From Prorocentrum cordatum (taxonomy: Eukaryota > Sar > Dinophyceae > Prorocentrales > Prorocentraceae), in the NCBI GenBank assembly GCA_963575745.1, contig CAUYUJ010009469.1, positions 195,001-259,000 on the forward strand: a stretch of DNA of 64,000 bases, written 5' to 3'. The position numbers were made by a program, and so were the translations under genes. Below the pieces are notes generated by a model. It worked only from the letters and a program-made list of their open reading frames with translations, had not been told where the DNA came from and ran no database searches. Shown here in pieces: positions 22,931-33,552 of this stretch (within the stretch, counting starts at the first letter, position 1; the number at the start of each line of letters is the position of its first letter).

Positions 22931-23716
22931 ATGGTTCGGATTTTCTCGGCAGCCTGCGCGTTGCTTGGGAGCCAGTTGGACAGGCCTTGGTTGTCGACCG
23001 TGACGGCCACCGATGCCTCGACTACGGGCTTCGGGGCGCGCGAGAGAAAAATGGAGTCTGATCTTGCTGCGCTCGGGAAGTGGCATGAGAAGTGGAGGTT
23101 CAGGCGCCGACAACCCGAAGAGTGGGCTCTCCGAAGGAGAGCTCTCGACGACTGCTCCGAAATCACCGACCCCGCGTCCGTCCTCAACAACAGTGTCTTG
23201 GATGGGTGGGCCAGAGTCGAAGGGCCCCCAGAGGTGCCTCGCCATCCATTTCAGAAGGAGGGGCGGAATGGGGTGATCTACAAGGGGCCGTATCGGCACA
23301 TCGAACACATCGGGCTGAAGGAGGGGAGGGCCATGCTATGGGCACTACGCCGTCTCGCCACGGACCCCTGCCATCATCATCATCGCCATCTGTTCCTGAT
23401 CGACAATTTCGGGGTCTGTTGCTGCTTTGACAGGGGTCGTTCTCCCTCGCAGTGCATGCTGCAGTTGAACCGTCGCCTTGCGGCTCTGACTCTGGCCACC
23501 AACATCGGCCCGCACTTCCGCTGGATCCCGTCGGAATGGCAGCCAGCCTACGAGGCTTCGAGAACGTTTGAGGGCCTCTCGCGGGTGCATGCTGGGCCCG
23601 CTGAGCGCGGCTGGAGTCGCCACCTCGCGGAGGCGAGGGCCGCTCGACTCCGCCACTCCACGCGGGGCGGCCCGCCTGCCAAGAGCGTCGGCGACGAGGG
23701 GCCTGTAGGGCGCTGA
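22931..23716 (+). pseudogene. RNase H domain of the DIRS-like element
   Basis: One open frame of about 261 codons. It carries the RNase H order: TATDASTTGFGA (first Asp) near residue 27, HIGLKEGRAMLWAL (Glu) near residue 126, HLFLIDNFGVCCCFDR (Asp) near residue 152, and WIPSEWQPAYEASR near residue 200, where the usual final Asp of QPADEASR is Tyr. The frame lies directly after the reverse transcriptase in the normal order for DIRS and LTR elements. The lost fourth acidic residue suggests impaired activity. Confidence 0.75.
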
Positions 23717-23894
23717 GACCCCGCGCCAGCGCACAGAGCGCGCGCCGCCCCTGCGCGCCAGGCGGGCGATCGCCAAGAGGCCAGCTGCCTGCAGACGGCC
23801 TGCGGCGAGCGCCGCCCGTCCTTCGGCGCGGGCGCGGCCTGCGGCGAGCAGCGCGGCGGCGCCGCCTCGGCTGCGCGCGCGGCTGGCGCGCGCC

Positions 23895-24816
23895 TTGGAG
23901 CCGGGCCGCAGCAGCCCCGCCTCGTCCGAGGTGCTCTCCAGGCGCGAGCAGGCCTCGGCGCCCGCCGGGACGCGCGTCGGCTACAGGGAGTACTCCGACG
24001 AGTTCCAGGAGTTCTTGCTGGAGGCCGGCGAGGAGCCGACGACTGTCGAGGACATGGAGGTGCGCGTGCTTCAGTTCCTCGACCTGATGCTAGAGGCAGA
24101 GTGCACGAGGGCCGACGCGACCATCCTGGTCGCCGCGGCGAAGGACACCTACCCCTGGCGCACGGGCTCGCAGTCGATGCCTCGCGTCAACTGGGGGCTG
24201 CGCGGCTACGCCGGCACCCAGCGTCCCGCGCGCCCGTGCCTGGGGAGCCCCTGGGAGCTGCCGTTTCAGCGTTGCTGACGCGGGGCCACCGCGACGCTGC
24301 GCTGCAGGTAGCGACGACATTCTTCGCGTGCATCCGCCTTGGTGCTCTACGGAAGCTGACGGTGCAGGCGCTGCTAGCTCCCTCGCGCGAGGTCGGGCAG
24401 CTGCAGTTCTGGAGCGCGATCCTTGCGCCGACCCAGCTGGGCCCCGAGGGCGCCCGGCAACCCGCGGGGCGCGCGCGGGGAGCTCACCAAGACGGGGACC
24501 TCGGACGAGACGGCGATCCTCGACCACCCGACCTGGCTGGGCGAGTGCTTGGCCGCCCATGTACAGGGCAAGTCGCCGACCGACCTGATCTCCCCAGCGC
24601 ACGCGGCGATCGTGGCGGCGCAGTTCGGCGCGGCGGCGAGGCAGCGCGGGCCCCCCCCGGGCCTGCCTTTACCAGCTGCGGCACGGCGGGGTGCCCGACG
24701 ACATCCCGTCAGGCTGGAGGGGTCGCAAGACCGTAAATGCCCGGTGCCACTGGAGGACGGGCTCGTCGCTGAACAGACACGGGAAGCCCGGGCCCGCCCA
24801 TGACATCTTGGACGCC
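23895..24816 (+). pseudogene. Tyrosine recombinase of the DIRS-like element (frameshifted)
   Basis: The N-terminal, SAM-like DNA-binding part is at 23,895-24,270 (helical segment YSDEFQEFLLEAGEEPTT). The catalytic part continues in other phases: QVATTFFACIRLGALRKLTV (about 24,308-24,367) carries the region of the first catalytic Arg, and YQLRHGGVPDD (about 24,670-24,702) carries the H-x-x-R-type region. SSLNRHGKPG (about 24,764-24,793) replaces the expected catalytic Tyr by His. This enzyme would insert the circular cDNA by site-specific recombination. Shifts and the Tyr-to-His change indicate a dead copy. Confidence 0.7.
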
Positions 24817-25037
24817 ATGACTGCTGTCTCAAGAGGTCTCAAGAGGGCTCGAAGTGATGGGGTCGCTGCTCCTAGGCAGCGTGGCGGCCCGAGCGACCCC
24901 AAGGTAAGAAGCGGCCACGCCATTTCACCCTGGGGAGACTGGGGGCCGCGAGGCGGCTTGATCCTCGCCCCTAGCGCCCCCTGGCCGATGCGGATTCTGG
25001 CCGAACTAACGGCAGGCAGTCGCGGCATCAGCTCTGC

Positions 25038-25692
25038 TTGCAAGAGCGTTGTTTTTTCCACGCGCAGTTGAAGATCAGCTCCTCGAAGTTCGAAGATTGC
25101 ATGCACGCACAGGTCTGGGACCATCTGCTCGCTTGCTCTGCGCGAAATTGCCTCGCGCTGTGCTGGATCGGCTTTGCCTGTGCATATTGGCCCCGCGCGC
25201 GCCGCAACCGCTCCGGGAAGCAAGGGCGGCCTGCGCCACGTCGGGATCGAGGGCGCATGTTTGGCCCCCCAGGACTTTGGGATACAGATCGTCGGAAGGT
25301 CCTGGAAGGCAACAGGCAGGCTAGATGGGCGGCCGCGTTGTTTGATCTTCTATCGAGTCGTGGTGTTCCCTGTGTGATAGAGAATCCTTCGTCTAGCATG
25401 CTATGGGATTTGCCTCGATTCAAACAGTTGCTCGTGAAATAGTCCGTGCAAGTAGACTACCGTGCTTTCGGCATGCCCTATCGCAAGCGCGCGACCCCGT
25501 TGTTCTCACATTTGCCGCTCCAAGAGTTCGCAGGGGCCCGTTGCGCAGGAAGGAGTGGGCATTGTTCGTTCTCTGGCAAGCCGCACATCGAACTCGCTGG
25601 GCGCACTCTGGACAACAGACAGCCGTGGTCCCATGATGCCTCAGCCTACCCTCCAATTGGTTGTCTCCACGCGGCCGAGCTCCTGAGTCGCT
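25038..25692 (+). pseudogene. Methyltransferase-like region of the DIRS-like element
   Basis: The frame at 25,038-25,442 ends with FDLLSSRGVPCVIENPSSSM and LWDLPRFKQLL. The ENP box with following Ser residues resembles the catalytic-loop ENV/ENP region of cytosine-5 methyltransferase-like proteins carried by dinoflagellate retroelements. The next frame (25,446-25,690) continues with FGMPYRKRATPLFSH and RCAGRSGHCSFSGKPHIEL, a Cys/His-rich tail. I see no intact PC catalytic motif or clear SAM-binding loop, so the assignment rests on overall resemblance. Confidence 0.5.
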
Positions 25693-25732
25693 TCTCCCCC
25701 CCTTCCCCCGCCCAGAGCATGATATGGGCTTG

Positions 25733-25850
25733 GGTGTTGAGGCGGACGTGGTCCGCTGATTGCTGCAATCGTGTGATTTAAAACTTTTTTTAATCGTCAG
25801 AGCAAGCCGTGCTGCGTCTGCTGCGAAAAAGCGTGCCTCCGCCGCCCACG
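25733..25850 (+). repeat. Split direct repeat B1
   Basis: Begins GGTGTTGAGGCGGACGTGGT and ends CGCCGCCCACG. It matches B2 at 26,004-26,120 (GCAATCGTG, AATCGTCAGAGCAAGCCG, GCTGCGTCTGCTGCGAAAA shared) and abuts A2 with a 3-nt gap. Confidence 0.9.
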
Positions 25851-25853
25851 CTC

Positions 25854-25971
25854 ATGATTCTGTGTACAGGATAGTGAGTGCCAGGGGGGGCTGTTGATAG
25901 CGCAAGATTATGCCATCGATTGCTCTCGGTCTGTAATCAGTGTGGCTCTGGTTTCAAGGTCCCTCCCGTCT
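25854..25971 (+). repeat. Split direct repeat A2
   Basis: 118-bp direct copy of A1, 6 differences. It sits between B1 and B2, as required for template switching or circle formation in PAT-type elements. Confidence 0.93.
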
Positions 25972-26003
25972 CCCCCCCCCCTTCCCACCTCTCGACCCGC
26001 TGT

Positions 26004-26120
26004 GGTGTTGAGGCGGACGTGGTCCGCAGATTGCTGCAATCGTGGGATTAAAAGCTCCTTTACATCGTCAGAGCAAGCCGCGCTGCGTCTGCTGCGAAAA
26101 GTGCGCCCCTCGCCGCCCAC
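26004..26120 (+). repeat. Split direct repeat B2 (right end)
   Basis: Second copy of B1. Similarity ends at CGCCGCCCAC (26,111-26,120), which marks the right terminus of the element. Confidence 0.88.
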
Positions 26121-26234
26121 ACACTGTCATCATTGTGTCTACCGTTGTCGACGTTGCCATGATACCGCGCACGCCCATGTCGCCGACTCGCAGTGAAGTG
26201 CCCGCTGGGATGTGCCCAGCGGTCAGCGCCTTCG

Positions 26235-26410
26235 CGGCCGCGTCGGTCGCGCAAAACTAGTAGGCCCCTACGCGCGCGAGCACGCGCGGGCTAGCGCAGC
26301 CGCAGAGATGCATCAGCCAACACCCTCATCGCAATCGCCGCCTCACGGGCTTTGCAAACCAAATTGCGGGTGGGCGGGTGGGATATGTGCGCGAGCACTG
26401 AAGTTGACAA
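26235..26410 (-). repeat. Inverted long-range repeat, right copy
   Basis: The reverse complement matches 17,935-18,115 (GCAAACCAA, CGCAATCGC and CGCGCGAGCACGCGCGGGCT blocks). Confidence 0.75.
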
Positions 26411-27469
26411 TTCATTGCGAACAGGTAGTAAGTGCACCACAAAAACTGTTCCACACAGATAGAAACACATTATCTGTGGCCCACGCTGGCTAACAATCGT
26501 GTACGGCGCTTCTCAATCGGAGCGTAGTGGGTCATTCCAATTTGCATTTCCATTGCAGCGCGCGCTGCATTTCAGGATCGGCGCTTGGCACCCATCGTTC
26601 GCAATGGCCGTTTTTCGGCATCCTCGTTTTGTTGCTATCATGTTCGTCTTCCCTTGCTTTTCCCCTCCGCCTCCCCATGGTCCTCCTGCACCCCCCGTTC
26701 CCCCCATTCCTGTTCCTGTTGCTGCTGGTGTTCCTCGTCCTCCTCCTTCCTCTTCTATTTCCTCTTGCACAGCTTCCAGCTCATCCACCACATCCTCCTC
26801 CTCCATTGTACACATGTCCATTTTTCTTCTGATTGCGCATCGCACGACGGTGCCCTCTTGGGAATCCCAGGTCCGATGTGACACCTTTCGGCTGACAGAA
26901 AAAAAAGTCAGCGCAATGGAAAGTGATGGGTGGGAACTTAGGATGTCAGACATTGCGCGAGCGCACTCAGCGCGTCCTTTCTCCAGGTTTCCATTTCCTC
27001 CCCATTTCTCTATCTCCCTCCCTCCACGTCCTCCAATCCTGTCCACCATCTTCCCACCCTCCGCCTCCGTGTCCCGCAAGCCAAAATCTGTTCAAGATCG
27101 GCCCCCGGGACCCCTCCTGGAACCCATCTTGGCAAGGTTTCAAGCCTCGCCCAGCCGTGGCCACGACAAGCACTTCCGGAGTCCAGGACTGTTCCGGCCT
27201 TATGAGAGTTTTTGTTGAAATTCTGGGAAGGTTCAGAAAAATTCTCCGGAGGCTGGGGGACTTCCGAGCCTTCTGAGAAGGCCCGCTCCTCCTCACTTCC
27301 CCCCTCGCTCGCCGCTGGCCAAGATCTCTTCCAGACCGTCCCTTGGGAACCGCGCCCAGCCGTGGCTATAGAACGAGCACCTCCGGAGGCCAAAACAAGC
27401 GCAGAGCGAGGAGCGGGGAGGACCTCGGCGGCGAGCGAGGGGGGGAAGTGAGAAGGGGAAGGCCTTCTC
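26411..27469. other. No gene recognised
   Basis: Contains a pyrimidine-rich patch (about 26,660-26,800). Minus- and plus-strand frames of 190-330 codons overlap here but show no domain. The phrases around 27,210-27,300 (CTTCCGAGCCTTCTGAGAAG) recur at about 27,740-27,775, so part of this region is duplicated around the next element. Confidence 0.4.
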
Positions 27470-27640
27470 TCGGGGGTGGACAGACCTCCTACCCTGACAC
27501 GTCGATTAGTGAATTGTCCTTTTTCGGTTCTCGAGAGGGCGCCGCAGCCGTTATTTTCCAGGCTTGCGCCCGCCAGGTTTGGGCCCGAGGTCGTTTTCAC
27601 TAAACCACGTTTTACTAAAGGGAGGTCTGTCCATCCCCGA
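27470..27640 (+). mobile_element. MITE family A, copy 2 (171 bp)
   Basis: The ends TCGGGGGTGGACAGACCTCC and GGAGGTCTGTCCATCCCCGA form a near-perfect 20-bp terminal inverted repeat. CTTCTC flanks it on both sides (27,464-27,469 and 27,641-27,646), consistent with a 6-bp target-site duplication. No coding content. Best-preserved member of the family in the window. Confidence 0.92.
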
Positions 27641-28500
27641 CTTCTCGGAAGGCGGCGGGACTTCTCAGAAGCCCTCGGGCCTTCTGAGAAGTTCTCCGCG
27701 TCCTCGGGGGAGGCTCGAAAACTTCTCCGATGGCCGGGGGACTTCCGAGCCTGCTGAGAAGGCCCGCTCCTTCTCACTCCCCCCAAGGGCTCGCCGCCGA
27801 CGAAGGGAGGCCGCGGGTGACGGGCACATGTTTCTTTCCAGGGCCGAGGCCATCGGTGGAGGGAAACCGTTGCAAGCATTGGAGCCGAGCCGTGCTGTCC
27901 AGGAAGGGGTGCCCGCCCTCGACTTGCCGCGCCGTCTTCCTCATGCTCCTCTGACCCTTTCTTCGTGCGCGCACGAGGACGTGATGGACGGCTGGCCACG
28001 GCGCCACGGCCACGGCCACGGCCACGACCACGACCACGGCCACGGCCACGGCCACGCCCACGCCCACGGTCACGGCCGCGGAAAGGGCGGGCCGCGCGCT
28101 GCAGCGGGGCGCTGTCCCTTGGCTCGCGGCCGTTGGAACAAGCGCAGAGCGGGCAGCGGGGGCGACGAGCGAGGGATGTAGCGCTCCCGGCGCCGACGAG
28201 TGTGCAGGTCGACGTGGTGGCCGCCGAGCCCCGCCGGAGCTCCTCGCCCCCGAAGGCCCGGAGCCTGCTCCTCCTCCTCCTTTCCTCCTTTCCTCCTTTT
28301 CTCTCGGGGGCGGAAAAGAGGGGGGTGATGACTAGGAGGGGGTGGATATCATGGCGGGGGCCATGATAGTTCCCCAGATTTCATGGCGCCTCTTCTTATT
28401 CCATTACGTCCCTGGCCCCCCCGCTGGGCCGCGCACATGCCGCCGGTCATAATTTGCACCCCCCCCTCTTGGACACCCCCCTCTTCGCCGCTCCCGATTC
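27641..28500. other. No gene recognised; (GGCCAC)n hexanucleotide repeat
   Basis: A GGCCAC/GACCAC hexanucleotide microsatellite lies at about 28,004-28,078 and would encode alternating His-Gly/Asp in one phase. The rest has no recognisable gene. Confidence 0.6.
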
Positions 28501-28672
28501 CCGGGGGTGGACAGAACCCCCAACAGTGACACGTCGATAAGTGAATTGTCCGTTTTCGGTTCTCGAGAGGGCGCCGCGGCCGCTATTTTCCAGGCTTGCG
28601 CCCGCCAGGTTTGGGCCTCGGGTCGTTTTCACTAGACCACGTTTTACTGAAGGGGGGTCTGTCCATCCCCGA
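28501..28672 (+). mobile_element. MITE family A, copy 3 (172 bp)
   Basis: The same interior as the other two copies; ends CCGGGGGTGGACAGAAC and GGTCTGTCCATCCCCGA. A target duplication is not clear here. Confidence 0.88.
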
Positions 28673-30790
28673 CTTTCCTCCTCGCGGACAGGGAGGAGGG
28701 AGGGGAGCGGCAGGGGCAGCGCAGAGCAGGCGGGCATCACAGGGCGGACGGGAGGCGGACATCGTGCGTGGGCTGTCGTCGGCGGGTCGTGGTCGGCGGT
28801 TGTTGAGGCGTTGGTCGGTCGGGGCCCGGGGGGCGAGAGGGTCGGGGGGGCGGCGGCGCGGGGGGCGTCGGAGGCAGCAGGCTGGCGCTCGCGGGGAGTC
28901 CGCTGCATGAGCCGCTGTTGCCGCGGCCCGATGGGTCGGAACTTCACCATTGGGCGCGCAATTATGAGAAACAGAGCAGTTGGGTCGATGTTGGACTCCA
29001 GCGCCGCCTCCAGCCCGTTCCGCGCGATGGGGGAGGGGTATCCGTGGGGCAGCCTAGCACCCAACTAAACTGCGCGGACCTCCGAATGTTTGTGGCATTT
29101 CGTTGTTAGGCGTCGTTCTATTTGCGATAATCATATTGTGGAGTCGCATTAGACTAGACAATGTAGCATCTCGTGCATGTTCGACCATCTTCATCCCTAG
29201 GTTGCAAATCCTGGGAAATGGAATTCAGCATCGGCCATGGCATCCCCATGGAACTAATTTGCCCAATCTGGCTTCATACGAAGCTCAGTCTGGCCTGATC
29301 CAGCTTTACAGCCCCTGATGCGGCCAAATGGGTTCTGATCGCCTCGCGAAGATTCCCCCCAGGAGTTGCCACACCATCCTCCACGACGTCGCGGGAGTCG
29401 CTCTGTCTCAGTGTTGCCACTGGTCACCCCAGCCGCAGCCGCGGGGCGCCCTTTGCCCTCGCGGCGCAGGCCAGGCTGGACGCCGGCATCGACGCGGCGA
29501 CGCCGCCGCCGCGGCTGCAGGCCGCCCGGCGTTTGTTTGGGGACAGCCTGGGCCGCGTCGAATAGAACCCGGCCCGGCGCACTCCGGAGGCATGCAGGGC
29601 GTCCCCAGTGCAGCGGTGGCAGGGCGTGTGCGTTCGCGGTTGTCGTGCGTCGTCACGGTCATACGTCGACGTCCGATGTCTCCATCCGTCAGCGGTCGCA
29701 GTCGTAAAGGGACAGTCGGAGAGTGAATCGTCTGTTGGGGCCTTCGTGGTGGCGGCCTGGGCCCCGATGCGATCCTCGGCGTGCTCGGGGCCCTTTCGGT
29801 TTTTCCGGACCATATGACGAGCAAGGGCTAAGACGAATGCACAACAAAAACACGGAAGACAAATTGGGCCTTCAATGGATTCAGATCAATCGGGTTTTTT
29901 TTGGAGGCCCCTGGGCCATCGTGGAGCCATCTCTGAGCCGACGGGCCGTCGTGAAGGCAGTCTTGGGCCCGGTGGGGCCATCTTGTGTCATTTAGGAGAC
30001 CGTACCCGGAGCCTTTTTCAGACCATGGGAGGTGTGTTGGAAAAAGGTTTCCGCTGGCGGTTGCGTTCGGCTCGGTTCGGTTCGGTTGGTCGTTGTGTCG
30101 GTATTCCCTTCTCTGTAACTTTCGGTGGATTCGGCTTCAGTCGGTTTCGATTTCGCTGTCTGTTCAGTTGGTTTTCGGCTGCGCCACCGCCGTGCACGGC
30201 CGTGGACCCCCGCGCGCTGATTAAATTTCTGAGGGCAGTCGGATCGCGACAGCGAGAAGCCTCCAGGAAGCCATTGAAAATTCACACACACAAAAATATA
30301 CTCTGCTTGAACACGAACCACAAAAGTGTGTTATAACTCCACTTGCTTATCTTATGCTGTATTGCATTCGTACCTCTGCAGATCGCCATCCAGTATCTCG
30401 GTCTCTGCATATCGCCCTCTTGGATCGAGTCATGTCGTCTCCCTCCGCAGTCCGTCCTGCCCGTAAGTGTCAAGGCCATGGCTTCTCGCTAGTGGCGCAC
30501 TTGTGCTCAAGACGTCAGCGAGGGCCTCGTCGCAGAGGCGTATGGGCGTAGATGCCGGCAGCATCCAGCATTGTGACCCAGAGGGACAGTTGGTATCCTC
30601 CCTCATCCTCCCAAGTCCCCCACACCCTGGCCTGGCGCCAGTTGGTCTCGCTGCGCCGTCGGGCGTTCCTTCCTTCTGGCCTTCCGCAGGGCCCTGTCGC
30701 CGCAGCCGGGGGTCCCCGAGAGTGCCAACAGGAAAAACCCGAAGGGTGCAGGGGGACGCCCCGGCAGGAGCGCTCTTGCCCCACAGAGCT
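28673..30790. other. No gene recognised
   Basis: Two kilobases with frames under 210 codons and no domain. A short block of the GGCCATCTTG minisatellite family lies at about 29,900-29,995. Confidence 0.4.
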
Positions 30791-30930
30791 CAGGAGGGAG
30801 AAATCACACAGACACAATTGATCGTCGACTCCCCAGAAAATATTGGAAAATATGGGAAGTGGGGGGGAAGACAGAAACCCAGAAGATATAGGGAAAGATG
30901 GGGCATCCTGTTATTCGTGTCTATTTATTG
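30791..30930 (+). repeat. Short interspersed repeat family R, copy 5 (3' truncated)
   Basis: Starts CAGGAGGGAGAAATCACACA, keeps the GATCGTCGACTCCCCAGAAA and GGGGCATCCTGTTATTCGTG boxes, then departs from the family. An isolated family 3' end (TGTGTCCCAGGGCCCCTTCA) lies at about 31,500-31,520, so later sequence may have been inserted between the two parts. Confidence 0.8.
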
Positions 30931-30989
30931 CGAAGGCCTTACGGCCAGTGCCGCCGACCCTGAATGGCGACGACGACGACGACGTCGAC

Positions 30990-31260
30990 GACGACGAGCG
31001 CTCTTGGGGGCCTCTTGGGGGTAGTTTGTGGGCCTCTTGGGAAGCTCTTAGGGGCCGCTCGGAAGCCTCGTGGGGGCCTCTTGGGGCTTCCTGGGGGTCT
31101 CTTGGAGGGGGCCTGGGACGTCTTGGAGGCTTCGGGGACGGTCTTGGGGCTATCTTGGGCGTTTTCGGCCGATCTTTGCGCGACTCGGGGCCCTCTTGGG
31201 CCGTCTCGGGGGCCATCTTGATCATTCGGACCTCATTTGGAGTGTTTTCGAGGTTTCTAG
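30990..31260 (+). repeat. CCTCTTGGGGGC-family minisatellite
   Basis: Degenerate units such as GGGGGCCTCTTGGGGG and GGCCATCTTG, the same family as 16,843-17,410. Confidence 0.85.
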
Positions 31261-31985
31261 GCCGCCCGAGGAAAAACGAATCTGCCCCCCCACCCCCCCG
31301 GGGACCCCCCCCCCTCCTGGGGAAGGGATCAAAGGGAAGGGGCTTCCCTTCGACTCGATTACGACACTGCTAGATTTTTCTCTCGTTCACGAGCTTGAGA
31401 AGGAAGCTGCAGGGAAAGGGGACGACGGAGGCGACGACCGACGGAGACGACGACTCGAACAGCCAAGCCCCTCGCACACGCCGACAGGGTCGGCGGATTT
31501 GTGTGTCCCAGGGCCCCTTCAGAACCGGCCCCGCGGCACGGAGGGGCTCTCTGACGATGGCGTCGATGCGTTGGCGGCTTCGTTTCGGAGGTGTTTGGCG
31601 GGTGTGTCCAGAAGTTCTCGCCGCGCCACGGCCAGGTGCAGTTCGAAGGGCTGGCCAGGATGGGCCCGGGACGGGTCCAGGGTCGGAGCTTGGTCGGACG
31701 ACGACAGCGACCGGCAGATGACGCATGGATTTTGACAGGACGGCGACGACGATCGGCCGACCGACGACGGCGATCGGGGGGTTCTCCTCGGAAGAATTCT
31801 GAAACGGACGACGAGACCGACGACGATGACTTGTGGATCTTAGCCCAGCGACGTCCCGAATTCCGAGCGGCCTCCGACAGTGTTCGAGGAGCGATTTCCG
31901 ACATGACCATCGGGCACCTCCGGGTGTTCGCGAGACTGTTGTAGGCCTCGGAGGGGTCCGCGCGAGGAAGGGGGCAGAAGGGAAG
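31261..31985. other. No gene recognised; holds an isolated family-R 3' end
   Basis: GC-rich, no domain. Contains TGTGTCCCAGGGCCCCTTCA at about 31,500-31,520 and a CGACGACGA-rich stretch at about 31,690-31,830. Confidence 0.45.
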
Positions 31986-32910
31986 GGGAAGGAGGAGGAG
32001 GAGGAGGAGGAGGAGGAGGAGGAGGAGGAGGAGGAGGAGGGGTTGGGAGGTCCCTCAAGAGGCTCTCGGGTATTATATCCCCCTTGACCCATACTGTGAG
32101 TTCGAGCGCAAGCATGACTGTGCCCGAAAGTGGGGCAGAGATGACAGCTCCAGCGAATCTGACGGCGACCGCTAAACGGCGGCGGCGGGTGTGAGGAGGC
32201 CCCGCGTCGCGCCTTGGCGCGAGCCGCCGCCCGCCCGCACACTATCATCTTGCAAGCTGTATTCGATACGCTTCGAACATTCCTCCTGCTGGAAACCGTA
32301 GAAACCGTAGGAGGAGGAGGAAGAGGAGGAGGAGGAAGGAGGAGTGCAGTCGATATTCGATTGATGGTGAGCCTGGAGACGCCCGAATCGAAGAGGGAGG
32401 GAGGAGGAAGCGGAGGGAGTAGGGAGGGAGGGAGGAGGGAGGGAGGAGGGAGGGAGGGAGGAGGGAGGGAAGGAGGGAGGAGGGAGGGAGGGAGGAAGAG
32501 GGAGGGAAGAGGGAGGGAGGGAGGGAGGGGGAGGAGAGCCCATGCGCCGCCTTCGCTGGCTGCACATGGCCCGGCGCGTCGAGATCGCGTGGTGCCCGGA
32601 GGCCACGCGTGGCTCTCCGCGGGCGGTGAAGGGCCGTCCCTGCCGCGTGCCCCGTCGAGGCCGCTTCCCCGGTTCCTCCGGGCGCGCGCGCAGGGTGCGA
32701 CCTGTCGACCCCGCCGCGCTGCCGCGGGCGCGGCTATCGAGCAGGATGAGGGGGGAGGGGGGGAGGGAGGGAGGGAGGGAGGGAGGGGAGGGAGGGAGGG
32801 AGGGAGGGAGGGAGGGAGGGAGGGAGGGGAGGAGGAGGAGGAGGAGGAGGAGGAGGAGGAGGAGAAGGAGAAGGAGGAGGAGGAGGAGGAGGAGGAGGAG
32901 GAGGGAGAGC
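31986..32910 (+). repeat. Cluster of (GGA)n and (GGGA)n microsatellites
   Basis: GGA run 31,990-32,040; GGA patch about 32,307-32,342; GGGA/GGGAGGA tetranucleotide tract about 32,393-32,535; GGGA then GGA runs about 32,752-32,905. GC-rich spacers between them show no domain. Confidence 0.92.
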
Positions 32911-33552
32911 AAGTCGACTGTCGGAGCAACGCCAGCCTACAGTAGACACATCAGGCGCTTTGAGCCTGCAACGATTCGTCGCTGAACCTCTGGTCCACTG
33001 GCCTCCATGCGGGGCAGTGCAAGCATGGTGCGAGGAGGGGGGCAGGAGGGAAGCACCGCCAACGACCGAACCACAACCGAACGACAACCGACCGACGACC
33101 GACCAACGACCGACGGCGCTCGCGCGCGCAGGCGCTGCGCTCGTCGGGCTGCGAGTCTTCCCCGGGCGCCAGCGGCCCGAGCCTGGCCCAGTCGCCGGCC
33201 GCGCCGACGAGCCCCAAGGAGACGGCGGCGGCGGCGAGCAGCGGCGACTGCGACGACGACGACAACGACGGCGACGACGACTGTCGGCGACGACGACGAT
33301 GACGACGACGACGACGACGATTGTCGGCGACGGCGGCGGGCGGCGAGCGGTGGCGACCAATGGCCGCCGTGACGTCGACGGCGACGTCGATGGCGGCCGC
33401 GACGGCAACGACGTCGACGTCGGCGGCGGCGGCCACGACGACGGCGACGAATTATGGAGGCGTCGGCGGCGGCCGGCGGAGGCCATCGGGGACGGGGGGA
33501 AATGGGCAGAGAGGGGGCAGGAGGAGGAGGAGGAAGACGACGACGACGGGGT
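32911..33552. other. No gene recognised; ACCGACCG and GAC/GGC repeats
   Basis: Contains an AACGACCGA-type short repeat (about 33,058-33,115) and a GAC/GGC/GTC triplet-rich tract (about 33,220-33,480). Asp/Gly- or Arg-rich frames are repeat artefacts. Confidence 0.6.

Larger units (their letters stand above)
20881..26120 (+). mobile_element. Tyrosine-recombinase retrotransposon with split direct repeats (DIRS/PAT-like), decayed
   Basis: The element has the layout A1 (20,881-20,998), coding region, B1 (25,733-25,850), A2 (25,854-25,971), B2 (26,004-26,120). This split-direct-repeat order is the hallmark of PAT/Kangaroo-type members of the DIRS order, which use a tyrosine recombinase in place of an integrase. 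Coding order along the + strand is membrane ORF, reverse transcriptase, RNase H, tyrosine recombinase, methyltransferase-like region. Frames are interrupted by several shifts and stops, and catalytic positions look mutated, so the copy is very probably dead. A1 and A2 differ at 6 of 118 positions. Confidence 0.85.

Noticed and set aside
23663-23676. Hairpin GCGGG-GCGG-CCCGC in the DIRS-like element
   Set aside because: A single copy with a non-GNNA loop in very GC-rich DNA; chance is enough.
28004-28078. His-Gly repeat protein in a 205-codon frame
   Set aside because: A hexanucleotide microsatellite; the surrounding sequence has no coding pattern.
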